DNA of 64,000 bases from Mycolicibacterium septicum DSM 44393 (GCF_000455325.1 NZ_HG322952.1:1202558-1266557); one strand, 5' to 3'; shown: positions 1-8,005, numbered from the stretch's first letter. Numbers and translations are program-made. The notes: generated by a model not told the origin, from the letters alone.

Positions 1-46
1 CCGCGAGCGCACCGACCAGGACGAGGACCTTCGATGGATTCGGCAT
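1..46 (-). CDS. N-terminus of probable AztC-like zinc-binding protein (partial)
   Basis: Only the first 15 codons are inside the window. An ATG at 46 opens on the minus strand, reading MPNPSKVLVLVGALA, and runs off the left edge. An AAGGAG ribosome site lies about six bases upstream. The peptide is a short basic n-region followed by a hydrophobic stretch, so the product is exported. It follows the AztD-like gene after 26 bases and is probably in its operon. AztD chaperones normally work with the zinc-binding protein AztC of an ABC importer, so AztC is the inference. The start is well supported; the identity rests on context alone. Confidence 0.5.
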   Translation of the reverse strand, partial: MPNPSKVLVLVGALA

Positions 47-72
47 TCGTTCTCCTTGCTCCTTGTGTGTGA

Positions 73-1188
73 TCACCAGCCCGCGGCCACCAGGAAATCC
101 GGGATGACGTTCGTCCGGTGCGTGCGCTCGACCCGTAGGCCGTTCGCGTAGTCGATCTCGTGTACTGCCCTCGCCGTCGCGTCGTTGACGTAGGCACGCC
201 CGGCACCGACCTCGATCACCGGCGTGCCGACCGGAGTGGCGAGCAGTTCGAGGCGGCCGGTGTGTACACCTGCCGCCACATCGAGGGCATGCAGAACGCC
301 GTCTTGCGTCACGGCCAGCACGGTGGTGCCGCCGGCGGTGTTCACCGCGACGACGCCGGGCAGCCGCATCGACGCCCATCGGCGGCCCTCGAGCAGCCAT
401 ACCTCGTCACCGGCCACGGCCGCGAGCGAATTCCCGCCCCTGCGATAACCGAACGGCCCCAACGCCTCCCGGGGCCGAACCGGACCGAAAGCGATGCTCT
501 CGGCCACCGGGGCTCCGCCGCGCCGGGAGATCTTCAACGCACCGTCACGGCAACCGAGCACGACCGCCCGGCGGAGTGCCACCGCGTCGGTGACCGCCGG
601 GCAGTCTCCGAGCACGGTGGCCTGTTCGGCGACGGTGCTGACCAGCCCCCGACCGGAGACCGTCAACAGGTCGTCCTCCAATGCGATTGCAGCCAGAGCT
701 TTTTCAGGCTGCTGAGGGACGGCCGAGGGTGTGAGCTCACCGCGCGCGAAGGCATCCCGATCCAGCGCTGCGACCGAACCGTCAGCGCGGCGGGCAACGG
801 CCAGCGCACCGTGGCCCCGTACCGCGGTGACCGGCCCGTCGATCCGCCCCACCACGGCCGGTGGTGCGTCATAGAAATGCGAATGGTCGCCGTGGTCGAA
901 GGTCCACGCCCCGCCGTCCAGGATCGTCAGGCCGGCATCGTCGTGCAGGTAGGCGTACCGGCCGTCACCGCTCACGGCGTCGACGGGACCGAGCTGCCCC
1001 AGCCCCGTCTCGTCGGAGTCCGCGACATCGAGCACTGCGCCGGCCCCGGTCTGCCGCTCCACCAGGATCAGCCGCGTCACCGGACGATCCGCTTCCCGGG
1101 GCGACGCCGGCTGCCGGGGATCCGGAGTGGTGGAGCACCCGGCGACCAGGAGGGCGACGAGCGTCATCACCAAGGCCCTGTTCAGCAC
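73..1188 (-). CDS. aztD: AztD-like zinc chaperone lipoprotein
   Basis: The product is 371 residues, starting at GTG 1188 (ATG 1167 is an alternative). It has a lipoprotein signal with lipobox LVAG-C at about residue 18, then repeated short beta-strand segments that suggest a beta-propeller. The acidic His cluster DHGDHSHFY at about residues 98-106 resembles the metal site of AztD, an extracytoplasmic chaperone that passes zinc to AztC. A Zur-type palindrome lies 20 bases upstream, which fits induction under zinc starvation. The gene is divergent from bluB, and the next gene downstream starts like an exported binding protein. The call comes from the His motif and context; without the motif it would be a generic propeller lipoprotein. 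Confidence 0.65.
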   Translation of the reverse strand: MLNRALVMTLVALLVAGCSTTPDPRQPASPREADRPVTRLILVERQTGAGAVLDVADSDETGLGQLGPVDAVSGDGRYAYLHDDAGLTILDGGAWTFDHGDHSHFYDAPPAVVGRIDGPVTAVRGHGALAVARRADGSVAALDRDAFARGELTPSAVPQQPEKALAAIALEDDLLTVSGRGLVSTVAEQATVLGDCPAVTDAVALRRAVVLGCRDGALKISRRGGAPVAESIAFGPVRPREALGPFGYRRGGNSLAAVAGDEVWLLEGRRWASMRLPGVVAVNTAGGTTVLAVTQDGVLHALDVAAGVHTGRLELLATPVGTPVIEVGAGRAYVNDATARAVHEIDYANGLRVERTHRTNVIPDFLVAAGW

Positions 1189-1207
1189 CCCAAACTCTTA
1201 TCATTAA

Positions 1208-1222
1208 TGACATTCATTTTCA
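1208..1222. promoter_or_regulatory. Putative Zur box between aztD and bluB
   Basis: The 15-base sequence TGACATTCATTTTCA is an imperfect palindrome. It matches 12 of 15 positions of the box at 9008-9022, which controls the zinc-free ribosomal protein genes. It lies 20 bases from the aztD start and 49 bases from the bluB start, in the only AT-rich stretch of the intergenic region. Zur represses such sites when zinc is sufficient. Control of aztD is expected; control of bluB is an inference from position. Confidence 0.7.
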
Positions 1223-1270
1223 ATAAGGGATCGTGCTCGGTCTGCCGCAAGGCCCACCTAAGCTCGACCC

Positions 1271-1930
1271 GTGTCTGAGCACGCCTTCACCCCCGACGAG
1301 CGCCGCGCCGTCTACCGGGCCATCGCCGAACGCCGGGACATGCGCCGGTTCGTCCCCGGCAGCACGGTTCCGCCCGAGGTCCTCGGCCGGCTTCTGCAGG
1401 CCGCCCACGCGGCGCCGAGCGTCGGCCTGATGCAGCCGTGGCGGTTCATCCGGATCACCGACGATGCGCTGCGCGGCAAGATCCACGCCCTGGTCGACCA
1501 GGAGCGCATCAACACCGCCGACGCACTGGGCTCCCGCGGCGACGAATTCCTGGCGCTCAAGGTCGAAGGCATCCTCGACTGCGCCGAGCTGTTCGTCGTC
1601 GCCCTCGGCGAGAACCGCGACCGGCACATCTTCGGCCGCCGGACCCTGCCCCAGATGGACCTGGCCTCGGTGTCCTGCGCCATCCAGAACATGTGGCTGG
1701 CCGCGCGCGCCGAGGGCCTCGGCATGGGCTGGGTGTCGATTTTCGAGCCGCTGCCGCTGGCCCAGTTGATGGGCATGCCCGCCGACGCCGAGGCCGTGGC
1801 GATCCTGTGCCTGGGCCCGGTACCCGAATTCCCGGACCGGCCGGTGCTGGAGATCGAGCACTGGACCGTCGGCCGCCCGCTGCCCGAATTCGTGGCCGAG
1901 AACGGCTGGCCGAGCGAGGCGTCGCCTTAG
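1271..1930 (+). CDS. bluB: 5,6-dimethylbenzimidazole synthase BluB
   Basis: BluB breaks down reduced FMN with oxygen to make 5,6-dimethylbenzimidazole, the lower ligand of cobalamin. The 219-residue product has the nitroreductase-like BluB fold: an early RRDMRRFVPG flavin-phosphate segment, the QPWRFI motif near residue 56, an MGWVSIFEP stretch near residue 156, and a C-terminal LCLGPV. The length is normal for the family. GTG 1271 is the first start that leaves the N-terminus in register. It is followed after nine bases by pxpA. Its position beside a Zur box, and near a B12 importer, is unusual. Confidence 0.9.
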   Translation: MSEHAFTPDERRAVYRAIAERRDMRRFVPGSTVPPEVLGRLLQAAHAAPSVGLMQPWRFIRITDDALRGKIHALVDQERINTADALGSRGDEFLALKVEGILDCAELFVVALGENRDRHIFGRRTLPQMDLASVSCAIQNMWLAARAEGLGMGWVSIFEPLPLAQLMGMPADAEAVAILCLGPVPEFPDRPVLEIEHWTVGRPLPEFVAENGWPSEASP

Positions 1931-1939
1931 GCTGGACGG

Positions 1940-2701
1940 ATGGCCGCCTCCGTCGATCTCAATGCCGATCTCGGTGAGAGCTTCGGCGCGTGGAAACTCG
2001 GTGACGACGAAGCCATGCTCGGCCTGGTCACCAGCGCGAACGTGGCCTGCGGATTCCACGCCGGAGATCCGGCACTGCTGCTGCGCACGTGCCGCGAGGC
2101 CGCGGCGCGGGGGGTACGCGTCGGCGCCCAGGTGGGTTACCGGGACCTGGCCGGCTTCGGCAGGCGCTTCATCGACGTCACCCCCGAGGACCTGACCGCC
2201 GACGTGATCTATCAGATCGGTGCGCTGCAGGCCATCACCCATGCCGCGGGTACGACGGTGACCTACGTGAAACCCCATGGCGCGCTGTACAACACGATCG
2301 TCAGCCATCCCGAGCAGGCAGCCGCCGTCGCGGCCGCGGTGGCGGCGGTCGACGCGGGCCTACCGGTGCTCGGCCTGTCCGGTTCGGCGTTCTTCGAGGA
2401 GGCAGGGCGGCGCGGGCTGCGCACCGTCGCCGAGGCCTTTGCCGACCGCGCCTACCAACCCGACGGCACGCTGGTATCCCGCCGCGACCCCGGCGCCGTG
2501 CTGCATGATGCCAACGAGATCGCCGAGCGAGTGGCGGGCATGGTGATGAGGCGGCAGGTCACCGCGGTGGACGGATCCGTCATCCCCGTCACGGTGGAAT
2601 CTGTTTGCGTACATGGTGATTCACCGGGAGCCGTCGAGATCGCGACGGCGGTGCGCGAGCGCCTGTCCGCTGAACGGGTCACGCTGAGCGCCTTCTGCTG
2701 A
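1940..2701 (+). CDS. pxpA: LamB/YcsF family protein, 5-oxoprolinase subunit A-like
   Basis: The 253-residue product begins with the family signature DLNADLGESFG and carries SANVACGFHAGDP and TYVKPHGALYN, all typical of LamB/YcsF proteins. In bacteria PxpA works with PxpB and PxpC to hydrolyse 5-oxoproline to glutamate using ATP. No pxpB or pxpC gene is adjacent: the next gene encodes a membrane permease. It may be a lone subunit whose partners are elsewhere, or have a different role in this operon. The start is ATG 1940, nine bases after bluB. Confidence 0.85.
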   Translation: MAASVDLNADLGESFGAWKLGDDEAMLGLVTSANVACGFHAGDPALLLRTCREAAARGVRVGAQVGYRDLAGFGRRFIDVTPEDLTADVIYQIGALQAITHAAGTTVTYVKPHGALYNTIVSHPEQAAAVAAAVAAVDAGLPVLGLSGSAFFEEAGRRGLRTVAEAFADRAYQPDGTLVSRRDPGAVLHDANEIAERVAGMVMRRQVTAVDGSVIPVTVESVCVHGDSPGAVEIATAVRERLSAERVTLSAFC

Positions 2702-2726
2702 CAGGTTCGCCTGGCATGATGGCCGC

Positions 2727-3728
2727 GTGGTGGCGAACCCGGCGGTGATGCGGTGGCGGCCGAGTTCCATGCAGGTTCTCGTGGCCGGGATCATCGCGTT
2801 GGCATTGGCGGGCACCACGCTGCGTGGGTTCGTCGAGAACACGCCCGACGTGGCGACGGCAGCCACGGTGTTCTGCGGCGTGTTCGTCCAAGCGCTGCCG
2901 TTTCTGGCCCTCGGCGTGGTGATCAGCGGGCTGATCGCGGTTTTCGTGACGCCCGAGCGCCTGGCCCGCTGGCTTCCCCGGCGTCGCAGCGCGGCCATCC
3001 TGGCCGCCGGTGTCGGCGGCGCGGCATTGCCCGGCTGCGAATGCGGTTCAGTGCCGGTGGCGCGCAGGCTTTTCGGCGACGACACCGAGGACGGCACCGT
3101 GGGTGCGGCGGCGCTGACCTTCATGTTGGCGGCACCGGCCATCAACCCCGTCGTACTGGTGGCCACGGCCGTCGCGTTCCCCGGGCACCCGCAGATGGTC
3201 GCCGCCCGGTGCGCGGCATCACTGCTCACCGCGCTGATCATGGGCACGCTCTGGGCCAAATTCGGCAGCCCGGAGTGGATCACCCGCCGCCTTCCCAGGC
3301 CACCCGACGGTGAGGGTTCACGGTGGGCCGTCTTCACCGAAGCCGCGCGCCACGATTTCCTTTCGGCGGCCACCTATCTCGTCGTGGGCGCGGCGGCCGC
3401 GGCGGCGCTGCACGTACTGGTTCCGACGTGGGTGTACGAGCACCTGGCGGGCCAGATCGTGCTGGGCGTGATCACCATGGCGGCACTGGCGGTGGTGCTG
3501 GCGTTGTGTTCGGAGGCGGACGCGTTCGTCGCGGCCAGCCTCACCATGCTGCCGCTGCTGCCTCGGCTGGTGTTCCTGGTCGTCGGGCCGGCCGTCGACA
3601 TCAAACTGTTCGCGATGCAGGCCGGAATGTTCGGCCGCGCGTTCGCCGTCCGGTTCGCACCCACGACCTTCGTGGTCGCCACGGTGGTGGCGACCGGCAT
3701 CGGCCTGCTGATCCTGGGGCCGCAGTGA
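2727..3728 (+). CDS. YraQ-like (UPF0718/ArsP_1) permease
   Basis: The 333-residue polytopic protein has about eight to ten hydrophobic segments in two similar halves. The first half carries a GCECGSVPVARR motif near residue 109 and an AAPAINPVV loop; the second carries ALCSEADAFVAAS. These are hallmarks of the UPF0718/YraQ permease family, whose transported species is usually unknown. The start is GTG 2727. The stop overlaps the next start (GTGA), coupling it to the TIGR03943 protein, a pairing common in bacteria. The Cys pair in a membrane loop suggests a soft metal or metalloid substrate, but this is inference. Confidence 0.8.
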   Translation: MVANPAVMRWRPSSMQVLVAGIIALALAGTTLRGFVENTPDVATAATVFCGVFVQALPFLALGVVISGLIAVFVTPERLARWLPRRRSAAILAAGVGGAALPGCECGSVPVARRLFGDDTEDGTVGAAALTFMLAAPAINPVVLVATAVAFPGHPQMVAARCAASLLTALIMGTLWAKFGSPEWITRRLPRPPDGEGSRWAVFTEAARHDFLSAATYLVVGAAAAAALHVLVPTWVYEHLAGQIVLGVITMAALAVVLALCSEADAFVAASLTMLPLLPRLVFLVVGPAVDIKLFAMQAGMFGRAFAVRFAPTTFVVATVVATGIGLLILGPQ

Positions 3729-4441
3729 GCCGCGAAACCGAGAACGCACTGCTGCTGCTGATCGGGGTCAGCACCGCGATCATCGCCGCGTCCGGTGCCT
3801 ACACCCGGTATGTCAAGCCGGGACTGCTGCCGTACCTGGTGGCGACCGCGGTGTTGCTGATCGCGCTGGCGCTCGCCGCGATCGTGCGGGATATCCGGCA
3901 CGGCCGCCGCGAAGGCGATCCGGACCACGCGCATGATCATCCGCACTCGCCCGGCGTCGCGTGGCTGTTGCTCATCCCGATCGCGCTGCTGGCCTTCGTC
4001 GTACCCCCGGCGATCCGTCCCGACGCCGCATCGGTGACCGCGGTGTCCACCGATGTGCTGCGCCGTCCGTTCCCACCCCTGCCCGACGGCACCGCTCCGG
4101 AGATCTCCCTGCCCGACGCACTGATCCGCGTGGCACAGGACTCCGCGGGCACCCTCGACAACCGCACGATCACCGTCACCGGGTTCACCATGCGCGACGG
4201 TGACCGCAGCGACCTGGCCCGGGTGGTGATCATCTGTTGCGCGGCCGACGCTCAGCTGGCCCGCATTCGTCTCTCCGGGCCGGCAGCGGCGCAGGTGGCC
4301 GGCTACCCGGACGACACCTGGATCAAGGTGGTGGGCACGATCCCTGCGGGGCAAAGTGATTCGAGCCGGCGCGCCATCCCGACGATGACGGCCCTGAGCG
4401 TGACCCGCACCGATCCCCCGGCGCGGCCCTACGCCTACTGA
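3725..4441 (+). CDS. TIGR03943 family membrane/lipid-anchored partner protein
   Basis: The 238-residue product starts at GTG 3725, overlapping the permease stop by four bases. It has two N-terminal transmembrane helices joined by a His/Asp-rich loop (DHAHDHPHSP, about residues 67-76). A third hydrophobic segment follows, then a C-terminal extracytoplasmic beta-rich domain containing VIICCAADAQ and a DDTWIKVVGTI strand. This is the layout of TIGR03943 (YcgQ-like) proteins, found next to UPF0718 permeases. The His loop and Cys pair could bind metal. It ends seven bases inside the tail of the convergent FhuF-like gene. Confidence 0.8.
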   Translation: MSRETENALLLLIGVSTAIIAASGAYTRYVKPGLLPYLVATAVLLIALALAAIVRDIRHGRREGDPDHAHDHPHSPGVAWLLLIPIALLAFVVPPAIRPDAASVTAVSTDVLRRPFPPLPDGTAPEISLPDALIRVAQDSAGTLDNRTITVTGFTMRDGDRSDLARVVIICCAADAQLARIRLSGPAAAQVAGYPDDTWIKVVGTIPAGQSDSSRRAIPTMTALSVTRTDPPARPYAY

Positions 4442-5094
4442 TGCCTGAGCGCGCAGTCACCGCACTTCGATCCGCCGGGCACCCGGTAGTACAGGCAACA
4501 GCTGCGGCGGCGGAACGCCCACCCGGTCAGTTCGCCGGTGCCGGTCAGGTCTCCGGTGGTCAACAGCGCTTCGGTGACCTCGGCGACGTCGTCGCTCAAT
4601 TCCGGTCGGACCCGGGCCAGATCGGCCGCCGCCGCGACCAGGGCCGCCGCGGCATTGCCGTAGAGCAGACGCGGCGCCATCTTGACCCGGAGCCCCGCCG
4701 CCAGCGGCTCGAGGTGTTCGGTGATCACCAGCCGATACAACTGGCCGACCATCGCCGGGCCACCGTCCACCGGCCCTCCCACCGGCACCGGCAACCTCAG
4801 CTCGGTGCGGGCGGCATGGCGCTGCAGATCGGCGAGGTCCGGCAGCACACCGAATTGCAGCGCACACGCCAGCAGCGGTGACCACAAGCGCGAGGCATGG
4901 CTGAACTGGACCAGCGACGCGCCGATACGCAGATCCGTCGTGCCGTTGCGCGCGCTCGTCGCGGCGACGAGGTCGGCGCAGCCGTCGTCATAGCAGCGCT
5001 GGACCGGAATCCAGTCGGCCGGCTCCCCGCCGACGGTGATCGCGAAGAACCCTCCGTACGAGGTGATTTCGCTCAGATGGTCACCGATGTTCAC
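4435..5094 (-). CDS. FhuF-like [2Fe-2S] reductase
   Basis: The 219-residue product ends with CCLYY...KCGDC, the Cys-Cys-x10-Cys-x2-Cys cluster motif of FhuF ferric-siderophore reductases, here about residues 198-213. The upstream part resembles the FhuF/IucA-like helical domain. It starts at GTG 5094, overlapping the ATPase stop by four bases, and is the last gene of a cobalamin-riboswitch operon. FhuF normally releases iron from siderophores by reduction. Here a role in reducing imported corrinoid cobalt can be proposed, but no sequence feature proves the substrate. Confidence 0.75.
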   Translation of the reverse strand: MNIGDHLSEITSYGGFFAITVGGEPADWIPVQRCYDDGCADLVAATSARNGTTDLRIGASLVQFSHASRLWSPLLACALQFGVLPDLADLQRHAARTELRLPVPVGGPVDGGPAMVGQLYRLVITEHLEPLAAGLRVKMAPRLLYGNAAAALVAAAADLARVRPELSDDVAEVTEALLTTGDLTGTGELTGWAFRRRSCCLYYRVPGGSKCGDCALRHQ

Positions 5095-5876
5095 GGCCTC
5101 GCCCCGATCTTGGCAGGGACGATGACCTGCGGCCTGCCGGTGTCGGCATCGAGGGCGATCCGGGCCCCGACCCCGTACACCTCGGACAGCAACCCCTCGG
5201 TGAGGACGTCGGCCGGCGCGCCGACGGCCACCAGCCCGCCCCCGTCGAGCACGCAGATCCGATCGCAGTAAGCCGCAGCGAGATTCAGATCGTGCAACGC
5301 GGCGATGACCGTCGCACCGGTCTCCCGCAGCAGGTGCAGGGCCTCGTGTTGATGGCGCAGGTCGAGGTGGTTGGTGGGCTCGTCGAGCACGATCACGTCG
5401 GTGCGCTGGGCCAGCGCCCGGGCGATCAGCACGCGTTGCTTCTGTCCGCCCGACAGCCGGCCGTAACCGGCCCGGCTCAGTTCCGCTATGTCCAGCGCCG
5501 TCAACGCCGCGCCGATGATCTCGCGGTCCTCGGCATTGTCGGCCTCGAAGGATCGCTTGTACGGTGTGCGGCCCATGGCCACCATGCCGAACACGGTGAG
5601 CTCGAAATCGCCTGCGGCTTCCTGCAATACGGCCGCGACCCGGCGTGCGGCCCGCTTGCCCGGCAGCTTCCACACGTCGGCGCCGTCGACCAGCACCCGA
5701 CCGGCGCTCGGTCGCTGCGCCCGGTACAAGGTGCGCAGCAGTGTGGTCTTGCCCGCGCCGTTGGGACCCACGACGGCCAGCATCTCACCCGGGGCGACCG
5801 ACAACGACACGTCGGCGATCAACGGTGTACCGCGCACCGTCACCGAGACCGCCTCGAATATCACTGCCGCCGTCAC
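5091..5876 (-). CDS. ABC transporter ATP-binding protein, BtuD/FecE type
   Basis: The 261-residue ATPase has Walker A GPNGAGKTTLL near residue 37, signature LSGGQKQRV, Walker B DVIVLDEP and the H-loop AALHDLN. The starting GTG at 5876 overlaps the permease stop (GTGA), which sets the start. This type powers importers for siderophores, heme or cobalamin. The cobalamin riboswitch at the head of the operon makes cobalamin or another corrinoid the likely cargo. Confidence 0.88.
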   Translation of the reverse strand: MTAAVIFEAVSVTVRGTPLIADVSLSVAPGEMLAVVGPNGAGKTTLLRTLYRAQRPSAGRVLVDGADVWKLPGKRAARRVAAVLQEAAGDFELTVFGMVAMGRTPYKRSFEADNAEDREIIGAALTALDIAELSRAGYGRLSGGQKQRVLIARALAQRTDVIVLDEPTNHLDLRHQHEALHLLRETGATVIAALHDLNLAAAYCDRICVLDGGGLVAVGAPADVLTEGLLSEVYGVGARIALDADTGRPQVIVPAKIGARP

Positions 5877-6889
5877 GTCACGGCCTTCCGCCGCATCAGC
5901 CACAGGAAGAACGGCCCGCCGGCGAGCGCGGTCAGAATGCCCACCGGCAGTTCCTCCGGCGCGGCCACGGTGCGGGCCACGATGTCGCACAGCACCACGA
6001 ACGCCGCGCCCAGCAACGCGGCGGCCGGCAGGGCTCTGCGGTGATCGGCACCGACCAGCAGGCGCACCACATGCGGCATGATCAGCCCGACGAACCCGAT
6101 CGTGCCGCTGACCGCGACCATCGCCCCGACCATGAGCGCCACGACGACGAACATTCCCGCCCGGAACCGGTGCACGTCCAGACCGAGCGAGGCAGCCGCC
6201 TCCTCACCGGTATAGAGCAGGTTCAGCGATCGGGTGAAGGCCAGCAGCACGATCACACCGACGAGGACCGCCACCGCGGGTACCCACACCATGCGCCAGG
6301 TGGCGCCGCCCAGGCCGCCGAGCATCCACCGCACGGCCGCCTGGGTCTTGTGCGGATCGTCCGAGGTGACGATCAGCAGACTGGCCACCGCGGACAGCAC
6401 TTCGGCCACCGCCACGCCGGCCAGGATCAACCGCGCAGTCGTCATCCGCCCGCCCGAGCGGGCCAGGAAGTACACCGCGACGAGCGCGAGAAAGGCTCCG
6501 AGGAAGGCCGCCAGCGGCACGGTGAACACCTGCAGCGCACCGGCACCGAACACCAGGATCAGCACGGCACCGACCGACGCTCCCGACGAGACACCCAGCA
6601 GCATGGGATCGGCCAGCGGATTGCGCACCACGGCCTGCAGCGCCATCCCACACGCCGCCAGACCGGCGCCGACCACCGCGCCCAGCACGACCCTGGGCAG
6701 CCGGGCGTCGAGCACGATGGATTCCCGCACCGCAGGCCAACTCTGCTCGACCAGGCCCGGATGGATGGAGTGCAGCACGATGGCCCACACCTGCCCGGGC
6801 GCGATGGACACCGAACCGATCGCGACACCGGCGGTCATCGCCATCAGCAACAGCCCGGCCAGCGCGACGAGGGTCAGCCGGTAGGGCAT
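5873..6889 (-). CDS. FecCD-family permease, BtuC type
   Basis: The 338-residue protein has about ten hydrophobic helices. Family motifs include LPRVVLGAVVGAGLAACG, QAVVRNPLADPMLLGVSSGAS, the ATPase-contacting EEAAASLG loop, GTIGFVGLIMPHVVRLLVG and a C-terminal PVGILTALAGGPFFLWLM. The ATG at 6889 shares a base with the stop of the binding protein (TGATG). It forms the channel of the importer with the ATPase downstream. FecCD permeases cannot be assigned a substrate from sequence alone; the riboswitch points to corrinoids. Confidence 0.88.
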   Translation of the reverse strand: MPYRLTLVALAGLLLMAMTAGVAIGSVSIAPGQVWAIVLHSIHPGLVEQSWPAVRESIVLDARLPRVVLGAVVGAGLAACGMALQAVVRNPLADPMLLGVSSGASVGAVLILVFGAGALQVFTVPLAAFLGAFLALVAVYFLARSGGRMTTARLILAGVAVAEVLSAVASLLIVTSDDPHKTQAAVRWMLGGLGGATWRMVWVPAVAVLVGVIVLLAFTRSLNLLYTGEEAAASLGLDVHRFRAGMFVVVALMVGAMVAVSGTIGFVGLIMPHVVRLLVGADHRRALPAAALLGAAFVVLCDIVARTVAAPEELPVGILTALAGGPFFLWLMRRKAVT

Positions 6890-7860
6890 CAACTGAACCG
6901 GTCGGGGTGCAGCTGCCGGGCCAGGGCGTCCACCGCTCGGCCCATCCGTACGCCGACCACCACCGAGGACAACGGGAGGACCGCGAACCGTTGCTGGGCA
7001 ACAGCCGGAACATGCTGCAGCAGAGGATGTTCGGTCAGGAACCGTTTCTTGTCCGCGACCGGTTGGTCTCCGTAGTCGTAGATCACGATGACCTCGGGTG
7101 CGCGATCGGCGAACTGCTCGAACGACACGTCGCCCCATACCTTGGGCACATCGGCGAACACGTTGACGCCACCGGCGGCCTCGATCATCAGGTTTCCGAT
7201 GCCCTTGCCGCCCGAGGTGAATACGGTCGCCTCACCGCTGTCGTAGACCGCGACGCGCAAGGGCCGCACCCCGCGCAGCGTCGCCGCGGACTGCGCCAGC
7301 TCGCCATGGAGTTTCTCGATCTGCTGCTCGGCCCGGGCGGTGACGCCGAATATTGTTCCGATGTTGCGGATTTCGTCGTCAACGGTGGACACCGCGACGG
7401 GCTCGGACCGGCAATCCTCGATGTTGAGATAGGTGTGAACCCCGGCATCGGTCAGCCGTTGCCTGCCGCGGCCCTCTTTCTCGTCGAACGCGCTGTCCCA
7501 GCCGCCGTAGACGAAATCGGGTTCGACGGTCAGCAGCGACTCGTAGGACGGGTACTCCTTGGCCAGCACCGGAACGGTGTCGTAGGCGGCCTGGTACTCG
7601 GGCAGGATCCGGTCGTCGAGATAGGACGTGCCGACCATGGAATCCTCCAGGCCCAGCGCCAGCAGCGTCTCGATCGCGTGCTGATTGAGCGCGACCGCAC
7701 GGGCCGGCGGCCGGTTATAGGTGGCGCTGACGCCGCAATTGTCCACGGTGACCGGGAATCCCGGTGCGGCATCGCCTGCGGTGCCGGGCGCCGCGGTCGA
7801 GGCGCACCCCGGCACCAGTAACGCCGACGCCAGTCCGGCGATCAGCCAACGAGCGGCCAT
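6889..7860 (-). CDS. BtuF-like substrate-binding lipoprotein (corrinoid uptake)
   Basis: The 323-residue product has a lipoprotein signal (lipobox LVPG-C at about residue 19), then a periplasmic-binding-protein 2 domain with the VALNQHAIETLLALGLEDSM start and the YDYGDQP and WGDVSFEQF segments of the FecB/BtuF group. The start is ATG 7860, preceded by a GGAGAGGA ribosome site inside the leader that also holds the cobalamin riboswitch. It captures the ligand outside the membrane for the permease and ATPase downstream. Iron-siderophore binding was considered, but the riboswitch argues for B12 or a B12 precursor. Confidence 0.85.
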   Translation of the reverse strand: MAARWLIAGLASALLVPGCASTAAPGTAGDAAPGFPVTVDNCGVSATYNRPPARAVALNQHAIETLLALGLEDSMVGTSYLDDRILPEYQAAYDTVPVLAKEYPSYESLLTVEPDFVYGGWDSAFDEKEGRGRQRLTDAGVHTYLNIEDCRSEPVAVSTVDDEIRNIGTIFGVTARAEQQIEKLHGELAQSAATLRGVRPLRVAVYDSGEATVFTSGGKGIGNLMIEAAGGVNVFADVPKVWGDVSFEQFADRAPEVIVIYDYGDQPVADKKRFLTEHPLLQHVPAVAQQRFAVLPLSSVVVGVRMGRAVDALARQLHPDRFS

Positions 7861-7904
7861 GGGCGTACCCGTCCTCTCCGGGGAGATCCGCCCCAGTACG
7901 TGAG

Positions 7905-7987
7905 GTGGCGACTGCGGTGTGTATCTGGCTCTACAGTGGCGGGACCGCGCCGGATTCTCACCGGCTTCCACGGTCCGCAGTCGCCCT
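7905..7987 (-). promoter_or_regulatory. Cobalamin riboswitch upstream of the BtuF-like gene
   Basis: Read on the minus strand, the leader contains GGAAGCCGGTGAGAATCCGG followed by the B12 box GCCACTGTAGAG, the conserved core of cobalamin riboswitches. A perfect 11-base pair (GGCGACTGCGG with CCGCAGTCGCC, 7975-7985 and 7907-7917) closes the domain. The element sits between rpsR2 and the binding-protein gene and ends about 45 bases before the start. A later GC-rich stretch that includes the ribosome site suggests translational control. B12 binding should shut the operon off. Confidence 0.92.
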
Positions 7988-8005
7988 ATCGCCGTCGATG
8001 GTAGG

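Noticed and set aside
5645..7075. Plus-strand frame across the B12 importer genes
   Set aside because: Arg/Gln/His-rich composition is a shadow of the permease and ATPase coding frames.
4435..7860. Iron-siderophore uptake operon
   Set aside because: The proteins alone would allow it, and FhuF hints at iron. The strong cobalamin riboswitch at the head favours B12 or corrinoid uptake.
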